A stretch of 64,000 nt of DNA, from contig JAHEYT010000039.1 of NCBI GenBank assembly GCA_023251455.1, positions 32,607 to 96,606 on the forward strand, given 5' to 3'. This DNA comes from Bacteroidota bacterium (GTDB taxonomy: Bacteria; Bacteroidota; Bacteroidia; Bacteroidales; Prolixibacteraceae). The position numbers and the translations under genes are program-made. Under the pieces are notes generated by a model that was given only the letters and a program-made list of their open reading frames with translations, ran no database searches and was not told where the DNA came from. This document shows, in pieces, positions 62,175 to 64,000 of this stretch; within the stretch, counting starts at the first letter, position 1, and every line of letters starts with the position of its first letter.

Positions 62175-62579
62175 TTACGTTGCATCATAAACGATTACCT
62201 TTTTCCAAAGGTGTTGGCAATCTTGGATAAACTTGAGATGTATCGGGTGTGTTTCATAATTATCCTGGTCTTCTTTACTCTTGAAAAAAGTCAAAAGTGA
62301 ATAGGAAAATGAATCATCAACCACTTCGCTAGCCGATTGTACCGGAGTTCCAATGTGGCTTGATTGAATTTGTGGAATAGCGATCAGCGAATCCAAACCT
62401 TGTTGAAATTGTTTCCTGGCCTCAGAGTTCTCAGGCTCTTTCAGCCAGAAAAATACGTGATGAACAAAAATGTCCTTTATTGGCGCATTGCTGGCATCTG
62501 AATATCGGGGAATTGAAATGAATCCTGTAGCTGCCATTCCGGCAGCAATTTTTGCTACAAAATTTCGTCTGGTTTCCAT
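62175..62579 (-). CDS. Exported Dabb-family (stress-responsive A/B barrel) protein
   Basis: The 134-residue protein carries an N-terminal RR-containing hydrophobic signal (TRRNFVAKIAAGMAATGF), which suggests Tat export. The dimeric alpha/beta-barrel domain then begins IFVHHVFFWLKEPENSEARK and ends YETHPIHLKFIQDCQHLWKK. The family has no single function. It starts 3 bases after the kdsA stop on the same strand and is probably cotranscribed, but no functional link is visible. Confidence 0.85.
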   Translation of the reverse strand: METRRNFVAKIAAGMAATGFISIPRYSDASNAPIKDIFVHHVFFWLKEPENSEARKQFQQGLDSLIAIPQIQSSHIGTPVQSASEVVDDSFSYSLLTFFKSKEDQDNYETHPIHLKFIQDCQHLWKKVIVYDAT

Positions 62580-62582
62580 TTT

Positions 62583-63419
62583 TTAAAATGTTTTAACGAC
62601 TTGCCTGAGTTGAACAAGCCTGGTTAATAATCCTTCAAGTAAATCAATCTGTAACATGTTGGCGCCATCCGATTTGGCATTGGCCGGGTCAGGATGAGTC
62701 TCAATAAAAATACCATCAACACCAACAGCTATTCCGGCACGTGCTATTGTTTCGATTAACTGGGGCTGCCCACCGGTAACTCCGCTCGACTGGTTGGGTT
62801 GTTGTAATGAATGGGTAATATCGAGTATCACCGGGCAATTGTTACGTTGCATTTCCGGAATTCCACGGTAGTCAACAATTAAGTCGTGATAACCAAAAGT
62901 TGAACCACGTTCGGTTAAAAATACATTGTCGTTGCCGCTTTCGCGAACTTTGGTAACAGCAAATTTCATGGCTTCTGCCGACAAAAACTGGCCTTTTTTA
63001 ATGTTGACAGCTTTGCCCGTTTCGGCAGCAGCAATCAGAATATCAGTTTGGCGGCACAAAAAAGCCGGTATTTGCAGCATATCAACATATTCGGCAGCCA
63101 TTGCTGCTTCTTGCGCGGTATGAATATCTGTTACAGTCGGGATGTCGAAAGTCTCGCTTACTTTCCTGAGAATTTTAAGCGCTTTTTCATCCCCAATTCC
63201 GGAGAACGAATCAATTCTCGACCGGTTCGCTTTTCGGTACGATCCTTTGAAAATGTATGGTATCTGTAGCTTGTCAGCAATTTTAACAATGCGTTCGGCA
63301 ATTTGCATTGCCATCAGTTCTCCTTCAATGGCACAAGGTCCGGCCAGTAAAAGGAAATTAGAGTTTTCGTATTTGAGTTTTGGTATCATCATCGAATATT
63401 TTTCACGAAGATAATTCAT
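62583..63419 (-). CDS. kdsA: 3-deoxy-8-phosphooctulonate synthase
   Basis: KdsA condenses phosphoenolpyruvate and arabinose 5-phosphate to KDO 8-phosphate for lipopolysaccharide. The 278-residue (beta/alpha)8 enzyme has the motifs LLAGPCAIEGE, IFKGSYRKANRSRIDSFSG, TDIHTAQEA and DITHSLQQPN. The C-terminal GIFIETHPDPANAKSDGANM is also diagnostic. The Asn in KANRS marks the KDO8P rather than the DAH7P branch. ATG 63419 was chosen; in-frame Met codons at positions 10-11 would shorten it. The Dabb gene follows after 3 bases. Confidence 0.96.
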   Translation of the reverse strand: MNYLREKYSMMIPKLKYENSNFLLLAGPCAIEGELMAMQIAERIVKIADKLQIPYIFKGSYRKANRSRIDSFSGIGDEKALKILRKVSETFDIPTVTDIHTAQEAAMAAEYVDMLQIPAFLCRQTDILIAAAETGKAVNIKKGQFLSAEAMKFAVTKVRESGNDNVFLTERGSTFGYHDLIVDYRGIPEMQRNNCPVILDITHSLQQPNQSSGVTGGQPQLIETIARAGIAVGVDGIFIETHPDPANAKSDGANMLQIDLLEGLLTRLVQLRQVVKTF

Positions 63420-63434
63420 TTACGCGCTCATTAC

Positions 63435-63481
63435 AAAAAAAAACCGGACGCAGGTCTTATTTTTAGCCTGGCGTCCGGTTT
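63435..63481 (-). terminator. Rho-independent terminator of the DUF2490 gene
   Basis: On the minus strand AAACCGGACGC (63481-63471) pairs with GCGTCCGGTTT (63451-63441). An inner CAGG/CCTG extension lengthens the stem. Nine T residues follow on that strand (63443-63435). Confidence 0.88.
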
Positions 63482-63506
63482 AATTGTATGGCTTTCTGGT
63501 ACTGAA

Positions 63507-64000
63507 CTAAAATTTCAAACTATAGCCAATACCGATAATATTCATACTTTCCTTGGCTATTTCTGAATAATCCTGAAGCCTGTAAAATAAGCTCAGCTCA
63601 TTGTTTTTATTAATCGGGTAGGAGAGTCCACCGGTATACCTCATTTTGTCAACATCATTTAAGATCAGGTCATGGAAAGCTTCCACTGAAATGTACGGAG
63701 CTAGTTTACTTCCTTTCATATCGTAGTCGATTTTAGCCCTGTACCTGAAATAAGAAGCCTTGTCGTCGGTCGTTTGGTCAAAATCGGCGCCATTGGTATA
63801 TCGTAATCTGAACTGGAAATCGAAGCGGTTAACTTCGAATCCGGATTTGGCATCAAAAGCAATCCTGTTCGATGCAACCTGGCCTTTATAGGCACCTGTA
63901 CTGTTTTTATAATCCCATTCTTTTTCATACCTGTAATAACAGGCAAAAGTGAGGTGTTTGTGTAGTTTGTACGAAAGTCCGCCTTCAAGAATGTAGGTAT
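63507..64000 (-). CDS. DUF2490 outer-membrane beta-barrel protein, C-terminal part
   Basis: The frame is open on the minus strand from the window edge to TAA at 63509-63507, giving 163 residues of the C-terminus. Alternating hydrophobic and polar strands (LRYTNGADF, LSLFYRLQDY, GIGYSLKF) and an aromatic final strand ending in Phe indicate an outer-membrane barrel. The pattern fits DUF2490 proteins of Bacteroidota. The true start is outside the window, and the in-frame Met at 63719 is internal. Confidence 0.75.
   Translation of the reverse strand, partial: TYILEGGLSYKLHKHLTFACYYRYEKEWDYKNSTGAYKGQVASNRIAFDAKSGFEVNRFDFQFRLRYTNGADFDQTTDDKASYFRYRAKIDYDMKGSKLAPYISVEAFHDLILNDVDKMRYTGGLSYPINKNNELSLFYRLQDYSEIAKESMNIIGIGYSLKF

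Noticed and set aside
63716..63988. A 90-residue reading frame on the minus strand at the right edge
   Set aside because: The other minus-strand frame is open through the same region to the window edge and gives a continuous beta-barrel protein joined to the DUF2490 C-terminus, so this frame is a shadow.

Overview
The window reads as chromosomal DNA of a member of the Bacteroidota, most like an anaerobic or facultative polysaccharide-degrading lineage near Marinilabiliales/Prolixibacteraceae (the family level is an inference). The evidence is a SusC/SusD pair, an ECF sigma/FecR/TonB-receptor triad, a type IX secretion type B sorting protein beside a PorP/SprF protein, a DUF4293 protein, acyl-phosphate fermentation genes, and promoters of the Bacteroidota TTTG/TAnnTTTG type. 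I saw no rRNA, tRNA, CRISPR array, prophage or plasmid genes. Nearly all genes are intact; only the first (oligopeptidase B) and the last (DUF2490 protein) are cut by the window edges.

Layout. 1-9 kb: the end of ptrB, a large FAD/Fe-S oxidase, then pta - (3-hydroxyacyl-CoA dehydrogenase-like) - ackA and ptb-buk, two phosphotransacylase/kinase pairs that make ATP from acetyl-CoA and butyryl-type CoA. 9-13 kb: an ECF sigma factor, FecR anti-sigma factor and TonB receptor, a surface-signalling uptake unit. 13.5-17.3 kb: a CE15 glucuronoyl esterase, rhamnulokinase and a REP-associated transposase (RAYT) that sits among REP hairpins and carries two of them inside its own reading frame. 17.3-31.4 kb: housekeeping genes (clpS-nfeD-floA, SPOR protein, bcp-recA, a threonine operon thrA - apgM-like kinase - thrC), then a subtilisin lipoprotein, a fructosamine-kinase-like gene and a GH51 arabinofuranosidase.

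31.4-41 kb: a two-component system, a TSUP anion transporter divergent from a small NifX-like/Nif11-like/unknown three-gene cassette, a secreted PepF-type peptidase, and an accessory stretch of small minus-strand genes (HExxE protein, rhodanese, orphan antitoxin-like protein, MORN protein, AT-rich membrane coiled-coil protein). 41-50 kb: an AddA-like helicase/nuclease whose reading frame carries three consecutive interspersed-repeat sequences, a 1200-residue IgGFc-binding/PKD T9SS protein and its PorP/SprF partner. 50-60 kb: a LacI regulator divergent from kduI-DUF2264-kduD and then susC-susD, an uptake and catabolism locus for unsaturated uronate. The operator palindrome overlaps the kduI promoter. 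60-64 kb: an SpmA/SpmB-type fusion, a lipoprotein cyclophilin, kdsA with a Dabb gene, and the partial DUF2490 protein.

The least ordinary items are the repeats captured in coding frames (RAYT and AddA-like), the NifX/Nif11 cassette, and the dehydrogenase homologue with altered active-site motifs inside the pta-ackA operon.
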